A DNA stretch of 64,000 nucleotides from CAZKWG01 sp964615375 (GTDB lineage Bacteria > Myxococcota_A > UBA796 > CAZKWG01), in contig CAZTOW010000012.1 in assembly GCA_964615375.1 (NCBI GenBank), positions 159,263 through 223,262 of the forward strand, written 5' to 3'. The position numbers and the translations under genes were made by a program. The notes below the pieces were generated by a model. It was given only the letters and a program-made list of their open reading frames with translations. It had not been told where the DNA came from and ran no database searches. This document shows, one piece after another, positions 25,606-35,100 of this stretch. The first letter of the stretch is position 1. Each line of letters begins with the position of its first letter.

Positions 25606-26543
25606 CCGCCGTTCCGGCGCAACAGGGCCTCGAGCTCGGCCACGCGCGCGGCGAGCTGCTCGGCGCGCTGGCGCTCCTCCTGGGCGCGCTGGCGCTCCTC
25701 CTGGGCGCGCTGGCGCNNNNNNNNNNNNNNNNNNNNNNNNNNNNNNNNNNNNNNNNNNNNNNNNNNNNNNNNNNNNNNNNNNNNNNNNNNNNNNNNNNNN
25801 NNNNNNNNNNNNNNNNGCTGGCGCTCCTCCTGGGCGCGCTGGCGCTCCTCCTGGGCGCGCTGGCGCTCCTCCTGGGCGCGCTGGCGCTCCTCGATGACCA
25901 TCTCCTCCCCGGTGAGGAGGGTGTGGCCGTCCCGATCAATCCAGCGCAGCGTGGGCTCCTGGAGGTTGCCCCAGTGTGTGGGGCGGACCCCCAGCCAGAG
26001 CCCCAGCTGCTGGCTGAAGAGATCTCCCGTCGGCGTCCCCACCATCGGCGCGTATCGCAGCGTCGCGGCGTCCAGGCGCCAGCCCTGAAGCCGGCGCGTG
26101 AACGGATGGAAGATGAAGTACTCCGGGACCTTCAGCACGGTCGCGTAGATCTCCATCTTGGGGCCGCGGTCAACGCGCCGCGTGGACTGGCTCGTGATCT
26201 CCAGCACCACGTCCGGCGTGCGTCCGTTCTCCTCCCAGGACACCCAGCTCTTGCGGATACGGCGCACCACGTTCTGCGCCACGAACAGATCCGGGCCCCG
26301 GAAGTCGTGCGTCAGCACCTGATTCGGGCTGAAGTACACGAACATGTTGACGCCCACATAGAAATCCTGGCGATCCGCCCAGCGCGTCTCCAGGGTGGAC
26401 TTCAACAAGGGCCCGATCAGGGCATGAAGCTCACTCTCCATCGGTTCCCCGTCATCGTAAGGGAGCTCGTCCTCCCCCGGGGGGCGCACGAGCTCATCGC
26501 TCGGCTCCTCAGGGAGGGGAAGAAGCTCGGCGTATGCAGACAT
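25602..26543 (-). CDS. Uma2-family endonuclease-like protein with coiled-coil repeat tail (interrupted by gap)
   Basis: Product starts at ATG 26543 (MSAYAELLPLPEEPSDE). The first about 230 residues are a Uma2 (DUF820) PD-(D/E)xK nuclease-like domain: TPDVVLEITSQSTRR with the acidic residues and KMEIYATVLKVPEYFIFHP with the lysine. The tail is a seven-residue repeat, QRAQEER, then QLAARVAELEALLRR, a long coiled coil. The 100 N at 25717-25816 lie inside this repeat, so the true length is unknown. Uma2 proteins are widely scattered and their role is unclear; the coiled coil may make an oligomer. It leads the operon with M16 and mtgA genes. Confidence 0.8.
   Translation of the reverse strand: MSAYAELLPLPEEPSDELVRPPGEDELPYDDGEPMESELHALIGPLLKSTLETRWADRQDFYVGVNMFVYFSPNQVLTHDFRGPDLFVAQNVVRRIRKSWVSWEENGRTPDVVLEITSQSTRRVDRGPKMEIYATVLKVPEYFIFHPFTRRLQGWRLDAATLRYAPMVGTPTGDLFSQQLGLWLGVRPTHWGNLQEPTLRWIDRDGHTLLTGEEMVIEERQRAQEERQRAQEERQRAQEERQXXXXXXXXXXXXXXXXXXXXXXXXXXXXXXXXXXRQRAQEERQRAQEERQRAEQLAARVAELEALLRRNGG
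25663..25892. repeat. 21-bp tandem repeat around an assembly gap
   Basis: A 21-base unit encodes QRAQEER on the minus strand. About two and a half copies lie before the gap and three and a half after it, with no visible divergence. Positions 25717-25816 are exactly 100 N, the common placeholder for a gap of unknown size, so the assembler probably failed to resolve the copy number. Confidence 0.92.
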
Positions 26544-26666
26544 GCTTCCTCCATGGGTCGTGGGCGTGAGCACAGCATAACCCGAGGGGGGAGGGCGTGC
26601 CTGGAGAGGTGGGGGAGCGGTGGGCTTGCCGGGCGCGGGCGCGGGGGCCATATTCGTGTCGTCCGC

Positions 26667-27767
26667 ATGCCCTGGAAGCCACCCAGCCTCGCGCGTGTGC
26701 TCGCCCAGGTGTCCCTGGGCGCCCTGTGCCTTCTCGGCGTCGCCGAGGCCGCCGTCCCGCTCAGCCTCCCGCCTGGGGAGCGCTCCGCCGACTGGCAGGC
26801 CGCCGCCGTCCGCGCCGGCTTCTCGCTGGAGCCCCTGGGAGCCGGTGTCGGCGTGGAGCTGATCGTCGTGGGCGCGGGCTGGGAGATCCGCGTCCACGAC
26901 GCGCAGGGTGGGGTGCGGCGCGTGCCCGTCGCCGCGCCGAAGACGCCCCGCGAGCGGGAGGATCTGCTCTGGGTCGCCGCCAGCCTGGCCGTCCCGCTGG
27001 AGAGCCAGGCCCCCTCGGTGCCGCTGCCCGTGATCCCCATCACGCCGCCCGCGCCGACGCCTCCGCCGCCGGCCACCGCGACGACCGCCCGGCCCCCCGC
27101 CCGCCGCGCCCCCGAGCCCGCGCCGACCTCGACCGAGGCGCCCCCCGCCGAGCCTCCCGCGGAGCCCGTCGCCCCCGCCGTCGCGACGCCGAGCGCCCCG
27201 CCGGAGGCGCCGGAGCCCGCCACCGTGGAGCCCAGCCCCGGCGCGCTGAAGCTGGCTCCTTACCTGGCCGCGGGCGGTGGCCTCACGCTGGGCGGCGCCC
27301 TGGAGGAGGCGCAGGTGGCGGACCTCACCGGGCGGGGCGAGCTGACGGCGGGGGTGCTCCTCGAGGAGCGCTGGCTGATCACGGTCGGGGGGGCGGCCTA
27401 CAGCGCGAGCAGCATCGGGCTGCTGGGCGAGACCGAGGAGATCCATCGGCTGGACCTCACGCTGGGCGGGGGGCTGGCGCTGGGCGGCGACTGGGGGCCC
27501 TGGATCCAGCCGCGCCTGGGCCTCGGCCTGCTGCGCTTCTCCTCGGGGGAGCCCGCCACCGCTCTTGGCGGGCTGCGCGTCCCGACCCTGGGGCTCTGCG
27601 GCGGCCTCGCCCGGGAGCTCGGCGGCGGCCTCGCGGCCCTGGGGGAGCTTGGCCTCGACCGCGATCTTCGAGCCGTCCGGCTGGTGAAGGAGGACGGCAG
27701 CGCCTCCGTCCTGCTCCCGCCCTCCCACCTCTTCGTGGGGCTTGGCCTCCGCTGGTCCCCGGAGTGA
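26667..27767 (+). CDS. Secreted protein with Pro-rich linker and beta-barrel-like C-terminus
   Basis: Product of 366 residues; signal peptide ending in GVAEAAVPLS. Residues about 30-115 form a small domain (SADWQAAAVRAGFSLEPLG to LLWVAASLAVPLE), then a Pro/Ala-rich linker of about 80 residues that could span the periplasm, then a Gly-rich beta domain (LAPYLAAGGGLTLGGALEE to FVGLGLRWSPE) typical of small outer-membrane barrels. It is 59 bases upstream of the ECF sigma gene on the same strand, so it may be a sensor or regulated member of that system. Family not recognised. Confidence 0.7.
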   Translation: MPWKPPSLARVLAQVSLGALCLLGVAEAAVPLSLPPGERSADWQAAAVRAGFSLEPLGAGVGVELIVVGAGWEIRVHDAQGGVRRVPVAAPKTPREREDLLWVAASLAVPLESQAPSVPLPVIPITPPAPTPPPPATATTARPPARRAPEPAPTSTEAPPAEPPAEPVAPAVATPSAPPEAPEPATVEPSPGALKLAPYLAAGGGLTLGGALEEAQVADLTGRGELTAGVLLEERWLITVGGAAYSASSIGLLGETEEIHRLDLTLGGGLALGGDWGPWIQPRLGLGLLRFSSGEPATALGGLRVPTLGLCGGLARELGGGLAALGELGLDRDLRAVRLVKEDGSASVLLPPSHLFVGLGLRWSPE

Positions 27768-27826
27768 GCCCCATGGTTTTCCTGTCCTGGGTGATCGATC
27801 CGCTGGGCTCGCGGCACAAGGAGGGC

Positions 27827-28399
27827 ATGAGCCGCTCGAACCTGCGCAGCCTGCCGCGCCCCGCGCCCGAGGCGGGCCCTGATGAGGCCCTCTTCGAGGA
27901 GTGGCTGCCGGTCGTGCTCCGCTGGTGCGCGCGCCTCGGCGGCCCGAAGGTGGACCCGGAGGACGCGGCGCACGACGTGATGGTCACGGTGTTCACGCGC
28001 CTGCACACGCTCCGCAACCCGGATGACTTCCCCGCCTGGGTCTTCGGGATCACGCGCCGGACCCTGGCCTGGCACCGCCGCAAGGCCTGGGTGCGCCGCT
28101 GGGTGCCCGGCCTTCAGCCGGAGGGCACCTCTCCCGGCCTCGGGCCCGAGGCGGACGTGGCCAGCGGCGAGCTGGGGCAGCGGGTCCAGCAGGTCATGGA
28201 GGTGCTGCCCGCCGATCTGCGCGAGGTCCTCGTCCTCTGCGACCTCGAAGAGCGCACGGACGACGCCGTGGCGCAGATGCTCGGCATCCCCTCGGGGACG
28301 GTCAAGAGCCGGCTGCGGCGCGCGCGTCAGCGCTTCCTGGTCGAGGCCACGGTCATGGGCCTCGGCGATCACCTCGGCGTCTACCAGGAGCGGCCATGA
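27827..28399 (+). CDS. ECF-family RNA polymerase sigma factor
   Basis: Product of 190 residues. Region 2 is VDPEDAAHDVMVTVFTRLHTL and the promoter-melting segment DDFPAWVFGITRRTLAWHRRK (about residues 45-90); region 4 is LPADLREVLVLCDLEERTDDAVAQML with HTH PSGTVKSRLRRARQRF (about 128-175). There is no sigma region 3, as in ECF factors. Start ATG has AAGGAG close upstream. The stop overlaps the start of the FecR-like gene (ATGA), a standard sigma/anti-sigma arrangement. Confidence 0.93.
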   Translation: MSRSNLRSLPRPAPEAGPDEALFEEWLPVVLRWCARLGGPKVDPEDAAHDVMVTVFTRLHTLRNPDDFPAWVFGITRRTLAWHRRKAWVRRWVPGLQPEGTSPGLGPEADVASGELGQRVQQVMEVLPADLREVLVLCDLEERTDDAVAQMLGIPSGTVKSRLRRARQRFLVEATVMGLGDHLGVYQERP

Positions 28400-29427
28400 A
28401 CCCCATTCGTCGCCTCCTTCAGGAGCTCGCCCGCTTCACCGACCCGGACGAGCAGGCCGCGCGTCGCGTCGCCGCCCGCCTCCGCCTGGGCGAGCTGGAC
28501 GCTCAGGCCACCCGGCCGCTGCTCGAGCAGCTCCCTCTCCCCGACGACTTCGCCGCCCGCCGCGTGCGGCGATCCGTCGAACGCAGCCTCGCCGCGGCGC
28601 GCCCGCCCCTCCTCGCTGGAGGGAGGTCCAGACTCCTGGGCGTCGCCGTGGCCATGGCCGCGCTGGTGATGGTGGTCGGCGTGCGCGCCCTGCTGGCGCC
28701 GATCCCGCTGGAGCTCCCCATAGACGCGCCAGCGGCCTCCGATATTCAGCTGGCCGAGCACGTCCGGCTCACCGCGGAGGGGCGCGGCCACGCCACCGGC
28801 ACGGATCGCGCGCCGCGCATCGCCTGGGACGAGGGCTCGCTGGGCGTGGAGGTCACGCCGGGCAAGGGCATCGGTCTGCAGGTCGTGACCGACGAGGCGG
28901 TGGTCCGCGTCCTCGGCACGGGCTTCACGGTGCGGCGGGACGCGCTGGGCACCACGGTCAAGGTCCTCCACGGCCAGGTGGCGGTGGACTGCGTGGCCGG
29001 CGACGCGCACCAGCTCTCCGTGGGCCAGGGCGTCGAGTGTCCGCCCATCCGACCCCCGGCCCTCCTGGGGCGGGCGCGCGCGCTGTCCGCGCGGGGCGCC
29101 GAGCCGGATCTGGTGCTGCTCACGCTCGCCAGGGCGGAGCGGGCGGACAACCCGAGCGCGCTGGCCGGCGAGATCCTCGCCCTTCAGGTCGACACCCTGC
29201 GCCGGGCCGACCGCGCCGAGGAGGCCCTGGAGGTCGCCGAGCGCTATCTGGAGGCCGGTTACACGCCGCGTCGCCCCGAGATGCTGCGCATCGCCGCCGC
29301 GCTCCGCTTCGCGCGAGGGGGCTGCTCCGAGGCCATCCCCTGGCTGCAGCGCTCCGTTGCCGAGGGCGGCTCCCCCGAAGATCAGCAGGCGCTCGAGGCC
29401 TGCCAGGCCCGCGTCCACCAGCCCTGA
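28396..29427 (+). CDS. FecR-like transmembrane anti-sigma factor
   Basis: Product of 343 residues. The N-terminal about 75 residues are cytoplasmic and would hold the sigma factor, followed by one membrane helix (LLGVAVAMAALVMVVGVRALL). The periplasmic part has a FecR domain (GIGLQVVTDEAVVRVLGTGFTVRR to VKVLHGQVAVDC, about residues 155-200) and a C-terminal helical, TPR-like segment (RADRAEEALEVAERYLEAGY). In FecR systems an outer-membrane signal is passed through this domain to release the sigma factor. The overlap with the sigma gene and the barrel protein just upstream support such a circuit. Confidence 0.88.
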   Translation: MNPIRRLLQELARFTDPDEQAARRVAARLRLGELDAQATRPLLEQLPLPDDFAARRVRRSVERSLAAARPPLLAGGRSRLLGVAVAMAALVMVVGVRALLAPIPLELPIDAPAASDIQLAEHVRLTAEGRGHATGTDRAPRIAWDEGSLGVEVTPGKGIGLQVVTDEAVVRVLGTGFTVRRDALGTTVKVLHGQVAVDCVAGDAHQLSVGQGVECPPIRPPALLGRARALSARGAEPDLVLLTLARAERADNPSALAGEILALQVDTLRRADRAEEALEVAERYLEAGYTPRRPEMLRIAAALRFARGGCSEAIPWLQRSVAEGGSPEDQQALEACQARVHQP

Positions 29428-29434
29428 GGAACCC

Positions 29435-29824
29435 ATGCGCCGAGCCCTCTCGCTCTCCCTCCTCCTCGTCCTCATCGGGTGCGAGGAGCTGGTCTTCACC
29501 TTCCCCTCGGACGGCGACAGCGCCGAGGTGTCGGACGACACGGCCGCGGAGCCGGAGACCGACACCGGCGAGGATGTAGGCGGCGGTGAGGGTGAGGGTG
29601 AAGGGGAGGGCGAAGGAGAAGGGGAGGGCGAAGGCTCCGACGACACGGGCGAGGACTCGGACGACGAGGACACCGGGGAGGACTCGGACGAGGACTCTGG
29701 GGAAGACTCGGACGAGGACTCGGACGAGGACACCGGGGAGGACTCGGACGACGAGGACACCGGGGAGGACTCGGAGGAGGAGGACAGCGGGGACGGTAGC
29801 ACAGACGATACCGATGAAGATTGA
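29435..29824 (+). CDS. Highly acidic repeat lipoprotein
   Basis: Product of 129 residues starting 7 bases after the anti-sigma stop. Signal peptide with lipobox LIGC at about residues 13-16, a short segment, then Gly/Glu dipeptide repeats and Asp/Glu/Ser/Thr/Gly repeats (EDTGEDSDDE-type units) to the end. There is almost no hydrophobic residue after position 30, so the chain should be disordered and strongly negative, binding cations such as Ca2+ or Mg2+. Likely co-transcribed with the sigma operon; specific role unknown. Confidence 0.75.
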   Translation: MRRALSLSLLLVLIGCEELVFTFPSDGDSAEVSDDTAAEPETDTGEDVGGGEGEGEGEGEGEGEGEGSDDTGEDSDDEDTGEDSDEDSGEDSDEDSDEDTGEDSDDEDTGEDSEEEDSGDGSTDDTDED

Positions 29825-29921
29825 CAATTCTACAGTCCCGGTGATCGGTCCGCGCCCCACCCCTCACTGCTCCCAGTGAACAACGAACGAGCGGGCTGGA
29901 GCCCGCCACGGGGGCCCGATC

Positions 29922-30299
29922 ATGCGCACTCTCTCCATCACGGCCATCCTCGCCATGCTCTCGCTGACGGGCTGCGACTCCAGCCTGGACTTCGGCGGCC
30001 TCTTCGGGTCGGGCAAGGACGAGAGCGCGGACGCGGAGGATGACGCCGCGGACGCCGAGGATGAGGAGGCCGAGTCCGAGGATGAGGACGGCGACGACGA
30101 CGAGTCCGAGGATGAGGGCGACGACGACGAGTCCGAGGATGAGGACGGCGACGACGAGGGCGACGACGGCGACGACGAGTCCGACGAGGACGAGGACGAG
30201 TCCGACGAGGACGAGTCTGACGACGACGAGGACGCCGACGACGAGTCCGACGAGGACAGCGACGATTCTGAGGATGAGGAAGAGGAGGAGGAGGACTGA
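29922..30299 (+). CDS. Highly acidic lipoprotein
   Basis: Product of 125 residues: signal peptide with lipobox LTGC (about residues 15-18), the short segment SSLDFGGLFGSGK, then about 90 residues that are almost only Asp, Glu and Ser. It resembles the previous lipoprotein in plan but the repeat units differ (DESEDE-type). A 6-bp hairpin precedes it at 29891-29906 and a strong terminator follows at 30331-30365. Likely an outer-membrane-tethered polyanion. Confidence 0.75.
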   Translation: MRTLSITAILAMLSLTGCDSSLDFGGLFGSGKDESADAEDDAADAEDEEAESEDEDGDDDESEDEGDDDESEDEDGDDEGDDGDDESDEDEDESDEDESDDDEDADDESDEDSDDSEDEEEEEED

Positions 30300-30330
30300 G
30301 TCCTCCTCCCCGTTTGGGTGAGAAGCCGCG

Positions 30331-30365
30331 AGGGGCCCTGTCCGACCAGGGCCCTTCGTCTTTTC
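30331..30365. terminator. Rho-independent terminator between convergent genes
   Basis: The 10-base arm 30331-30340 pairs with 30347-30356 (9 of 10 positions) around a 6-base loop, followed by TCGTCTTTT. It closes the sigma/acidic-lipoprotein transcription unit and lies 12 bases from the end of the convergent subtilase gene. Confidence 0.85.
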
Positions 30366-30376
30366 CGGGGTCGCGC

Positions 30377-31987
30377 TCAGGCCCTCCGGCGCCGCGAGGT
30401 CGCCAGCAGCGCGAGGCCCGCCGCCAGCGCGCTCCCCGGTGAGCCTCCGCCGCAGCCGCAGCCGCGGATCGGCTCCGGCAGCGCGTCCGCCTGGATCAGC
30501 CCGGCGCCCGAGCTGTAGTCCAGGCCCTCCGCCCCCTGGTCCAGCGCCCCGCTCGACATCCAGGTCTTGAGCGCCTCGGCCTCGCCGTTCCCGCCCGTGG
30601 CCGACACCCACAGGGCCCCGAGCCCCGCCGCGTGCGGCGTCGCCGCGCTGGTGCCGTCGAAGCCGAGCCGCCCCAGCGTCTCCGTGCTGACCCCGGCGGG
30701 CGCGACCACGTCCGGCTTGAGGCGCCCGTCCTGGGTCGGCCCCTGGCTGGACCAGCTCGCCACGCGCTCATCGGCCACGGACCAGGCCCCCACCGTGATC
30801 GCCTGGGCGGCGTCGGCGGGCAGGGACAGGCTGCCGGCGCCGAGCTGCTGCTCCGCGTCGATGCCCGAGGCGCTGTAGAGCCAGCCCTCCAGCCCCTCCG
30901 GGTCCGCGCCCGCGTCCCCCGGGGTGAGCTCGACATGGACACGCTCCCCGCAGCCGCTGGCCTGCACCTGCTCCAGCGGGTCGTCGGAGCCCTGCTGGCT
31001 CTGGGCCGAGCTCCCGCACAGGCTCCCGTCGCGATTGTAGATGAACAGATCGATGTCCTCCCCGGCGGCGCCGAAGGGCTCGGACCAGCGGAAGCGGACG
31101 TCCACGTACCCGTCGTCGCTGTCGATCCAGATCTGGTCTTCTCCAGCGATGGCGATGAGGCCGTCCGCGCTCTGGCTCAGCGCCCCGCTGCGGTAGCGCT
31201 CGGCCTCGTTGCCCGCGGCCACGAAGACCGCCACGCCCTCCTCGACGATGAGGTCCACGCACTGCGAGATCCCGCTGCTGCCGTCGGTGGACCACAGGTT
31301 GTCGAAGCCCACCGAGAGGTTGATGACGTCCACGTCATGGTCGAGCATGGCCGACATCACCTCGCAGAGCTGGGCGTCGGTCTGGAAGCTGCCCAGCAGC
31401 CAGCGCGCGTCGGGGGCGAAGTCGAAGAGCACCTCGGCCACCTCCGCCCCGTGCGCGCTCTCCTCGTCGCCCTCGAACTGGAAACTGGCCTGCGCGTCCA
31501 CCGGGAATTCGTCCGAGCCCAGGTCCTCCCAGCCAGAGAAGCCCAGATCGACCACCCCGATCGTGGCGCCCTCGCCGGTCACGCCCTCCGCGTGCCAGTC
31601 CTCCTGCATCACCACGTCCCAGCCCTCGGTGCGCGTGCTCTTGGGGCTGGCGCGGGCGGGCTCGCGCACCCGGGCCACGCCGGGACGGGCGGCCAGCGCG
31701 TAGAGCCCGTCGTAGGCGACGAAGACCTGGACCACGCCGGCCCCCACGGCCTCCACCGCGTAGCCCGCCCGCGCCAGGGTCGCGGCGAGCGCCTCCGGGT
31801 CGCCGGAGGGCACGACGCTGACGGAGAGGCCCTCCTCCGGCGGCGGCGAGCGGGTCCGTCCGCGGAAGGTGGCGACGGCGTCCGGTTCCGGGCGCTCGGC
31901 CAGGGCGCGCAGAGGAGGGGAGAGCCTGGCCAACGTTGGATCCGCGGGCGGCGGAGCGGCCAGCGCGAGAGACAGGAGCAGGAACAT
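30377..31987 (-). CDS. Subtilisin-like S8 serine protease with MYXO-CTERM-like tail
   Basis: Secreted protease of 536 residues; ATG at 31987 has GGAGGG just upstream and starts the signal peptide MFLLLSLALAAPPP. Catalytic triad: Asp in TIGVVDLGFSG, His in SAHGAEVAEV, Ser in DGTSAATPHAAGLGALW; the oxyanion Asn is in FVAAGNEA. An insert between the Asn and Ser blocks (about residues 265-370) looks like a beta domain. The C-terminus is GCGCGGG, then a hydrophobic helix, then SRRRRA, the myxobacterial sorting tail thought to be cleaved by a myxosortase at the Cys. Confidence 0.93.
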   Translation of the reverse strand: MFLLLSLALAAPPPADPTLARLSPPLRALAERPEPDAVATFRGRTRSPPPEEGLSVSVVPSGDPEALAATLARAGYAVEAVGAGVVQVFVAYDGLYALAARPGVARVREPARASPKSTRTEGWDVVMQEDWHAEGVTGEGATIGVVDLGFSGWEDLGSDEFPVDAQASFQFEGDEESAHGAEVAEVLFDFAPDARWLLGSFQTDAQLCEVMSAMLDHDVDVINLSVGFDNLWSTDGSSGISQCVDLIVEEGVAVFVAAGNEAERYRSGALSQSADGLIAIAGEDQIWIDSDDGYVDVRFRWSEPFGAAGEDIDLFIYNRDGSLCGSSAQSQQGSDDPLEQVQASGCGERVHVELTPGDAGADPEGLEGWLYSASGIDAEQQLGAGSLSLPADAAQAITVGAWSVADERVASWSSQGPTQDGRLKPDVVAPAGVSTETLGRLGFDGTSAATPHAAGLGALWVSATGGNGEAEALKTWMSSGALDQGAEGLDYSSGAGLIQADALPEPIRGCGCGGGSPGSALAAGLALLATSRRRRA

Positions 31988-32116
31988 TCGCCCTCCCTGC
32001 GTCATCTATCCCGCCGCGCCCGGCCTGTCCCCGGCGCGAGAGGCGCGACGACGCGCGGCCGGATATGAAACACTGTCGGAGCGCCGTCCCGGAGTCGGGG
32101 ACGGCCGGAGGTCCCC

Positions 32117-35100
32117 ATGAGTCGTCACCTCAGCCTGCTGATCATCGGGTCGCTCGTGGGATGTGCGCTCCCGGTCGAGGATGTCGGCGAGGAGAGCGGA
32201 TCGAGCTGGTGGGCTGCCGTGGGGCCGGGCCTGCGCCAGGGTGAGCTCAGCTTCGCGGCGGAGGGAGAGGAGCTTCAGGCGAGCACGATCGACGGCCTGG
32301 TGGCGCGGCTCTCGTCGGGTGGGATGCACATCGCGACATCAGAAGATCTGTTCAGTATCGAGACGCTGTCTTTCGGCAGAGAGTCTGCGCTCGAGCCGCT
32401 CGCAGAGGCCCAACCAGCAGAGGGGGAGTGCCTCCCCGGCGCCGCCCCGGTCCCCTCGGGCGACTGCCCTCGCCGGGTCGAGCTCGCGCGCGAGACGATG
32501 ACGGAGTGGTGGGCCAACCGCCAGTACGGCCTGCAGCATGGCTGGGAGCTCCACGAGGCCCCGCCCGGCGAGGGCGCGGTGGTGCTCGCCCTGCGGGTGG
32601 AGGGCGGCGCGATCGAGCTGGACGAGGACGGGCTCGGCCTGTCGATCTGGGGGGAGCAGGGAGAGGTCCTGCGCTACGCCGATCTCGGCGCCTGGGACGC
32701 CACCGGGGCCCCGATCCCCGCCCGCTTCGCGCTCGAGGGCGACACGCTGTGGGTGATCGTGGACGACGCCGGGGCGGAGTGGCCGCTGCTGGTGGACCCG
32801 CTGGCGACCTCGGCCACCACCTCCCTGTCCGGCACGATGAGCGGTAGCCAGTTCGGCTTCTCAGTCTCGGGCGCTGGAGACGTGAACAATGACGGTTACG
32901 ACGACGTGATCGTCGGCGCCCCCAGCTTCTCCAGCGGCATGGGCCGCGCCTACGTCTACCACGGGAGCAGCTCCGGGGTCTCCACCACCGCGAGCCGGAC
33001 GCTCACCGGCAGCACCAGCGCGTATCTGGGGTGGTCGGTCGCGGGCGCCGGAGACGTGAACAATGACGGTTACGGCGACGTGATCATCGGGGCGCCGGGT
33101 CTCAGCACCCTCAAGGGCGCGGCCTACATCTACCACGGCAGCAGCTCTGGGGTCTCCAGCACCGTCGCGACCACCCTGAACGGCTCGTCCTCCAACGACC
33201 AGTTCGGCTACTCGGTGGACGGGGCCGGAGACGTGAACAATGACGGTTACGATGACGTGATCGTCGGCGCCAACTATGTGTCGAGCGGCGCGGGCAGGGC
33301 GGTGGTCCACCACGGCAGCAGCTCCGGCGTGTCCACCACCGCCAGCCGGACGGTCTCGGGGAGCGCCGGCTACTACCTCGGCGGGGCCGTGGCGGGGGCC
33401 GGGGACACGGACGGGGACGGCTACGCGGATGTCCTCATCGGGGCTCACGGCTACAGCTCCTACACCGGGCGGGTCTACGTCTATGAGGGCAGCAGCTCGG
33501 GGATCGGCAGCAGCGCCGCGGTGACGCTGACCGGGGCCTCTACCGGGGGGTACTTCGGGGCGGCGGTGGACGGGGCAGGTGACGTCAACAATGACGGTTA
33601 CAGCGATGTGATCATCGGCGCGCCGAACTACAGCGCGTCCACGGGCGTCGCCTATGTTTACCACGGCCGCACGGCGGGGATCGCGACCACCGCCGCCACC
33701 ACGCTCGCCGGTCGGAGCTCCAGCGCCTTCGGCGTCTCCGTGGCCGGGCTCGGTGACGTGGACGGGGACGGCTACGACGACGTGCTGGTCGGCGCCTACA
33801 ACCTGAGCTCCGGGACGGGCGCCGCCTTCTCGTACCTTGGCAGCTCCTCGGGCATCTCGTCTTCGGTGGACGTGACGCTCAGCGGCGTCTCCACGCTCAC
33901 CTACTTCGGCGTCTCGGTGGCCGCCGCGGGCGACGTCAACGCGGACGGGTACGCCGACGCCATCGTCGGCGCCGACGCCTACGGGACCACCGGATACGGC
34001 GCGGCCTATGTCTTCCTCGGCGAGGCGCAGGACGAGGACGGCGACGGCTACGACGCCTCCGAGGACTGTGACGACGGCGATCCCACCATCCACCCCGGCG
34101 CGACCGACACCACCGGCGACGGCGAGGACAGCGACTGTGACGGCAGCGAGGTGTGTTACGCGGACGCCGACGGGGATCGCTACCGCACCAGCAGCACCGT
34201 GACGAGCTCGGACGGAGACTGCTCGGACGCGGGCGAGGCGCTCTCGACCATGACCAGCGGCGACTGTGACGACACGGACGCCACCGTGCGTCCGGGGGCC
34301 ACCGAGACGGTGGGCGACGGCACGGACCAGGACTGCGACGGGGACGAGCTGTGTTACGCGGACGCGGACGGCGACGACTTCCGTGTCGCGGACACCGTGG
34401 CATCTGCCGATGACGACTGCACGGACGCGGGCGAGGCGGCCAACACGGTCACCGGCGGAGACTGTGACGACACGGACGCCGACGTCCACCCGGACGCGAC
34501 GGAGCTCCCCGGGGACGGCGTGGACCAGGACTGTGACGATCGCGAGACCTGTTACAATGATCTGGACGCGGATGGATACCGATCGGACGACACCGCCGTC
34601 TCGACAGACAAGGACTGCTCGGACGCGGGCGAGGCGCTCTCCTCGGACACGGACGGAGACTGCGACGATCGCGACGCGGACGTCAACCCCGGCGCCGAGG
34701 AGATCCCCATGGACGGGACCGATCAGGACTGTGACGGGTCGGACGGGTACGACGCCGACGGCGACGGGCATGACGACGAGAGCATGGGCGGCGACGACTG
34801 TGACGACTCGGACGACTCGGTCTACACGGGCGCCGACGAGACGCCTTACGACGAGATCGACCAGGACTGTGACGGGGCCGATCTGGTGGACGTGGACGGG
34901 GACGGGGTGGACGCCAGCGAGGTGGGCGGGGCGGACTGCGACGATCGCGACGACAAGGTCTACCCGGGCGCCGCCGAGTACGATGACGGCCTCGACAACG
35001 ACTGCGACGGCTACACCGAGGACGAGGACCCCGACCAGGACGGGCTCTCCACCCAGGACGAGGGCTCCTACGGGACGGACCCGGGGGATCCCGACACGGA

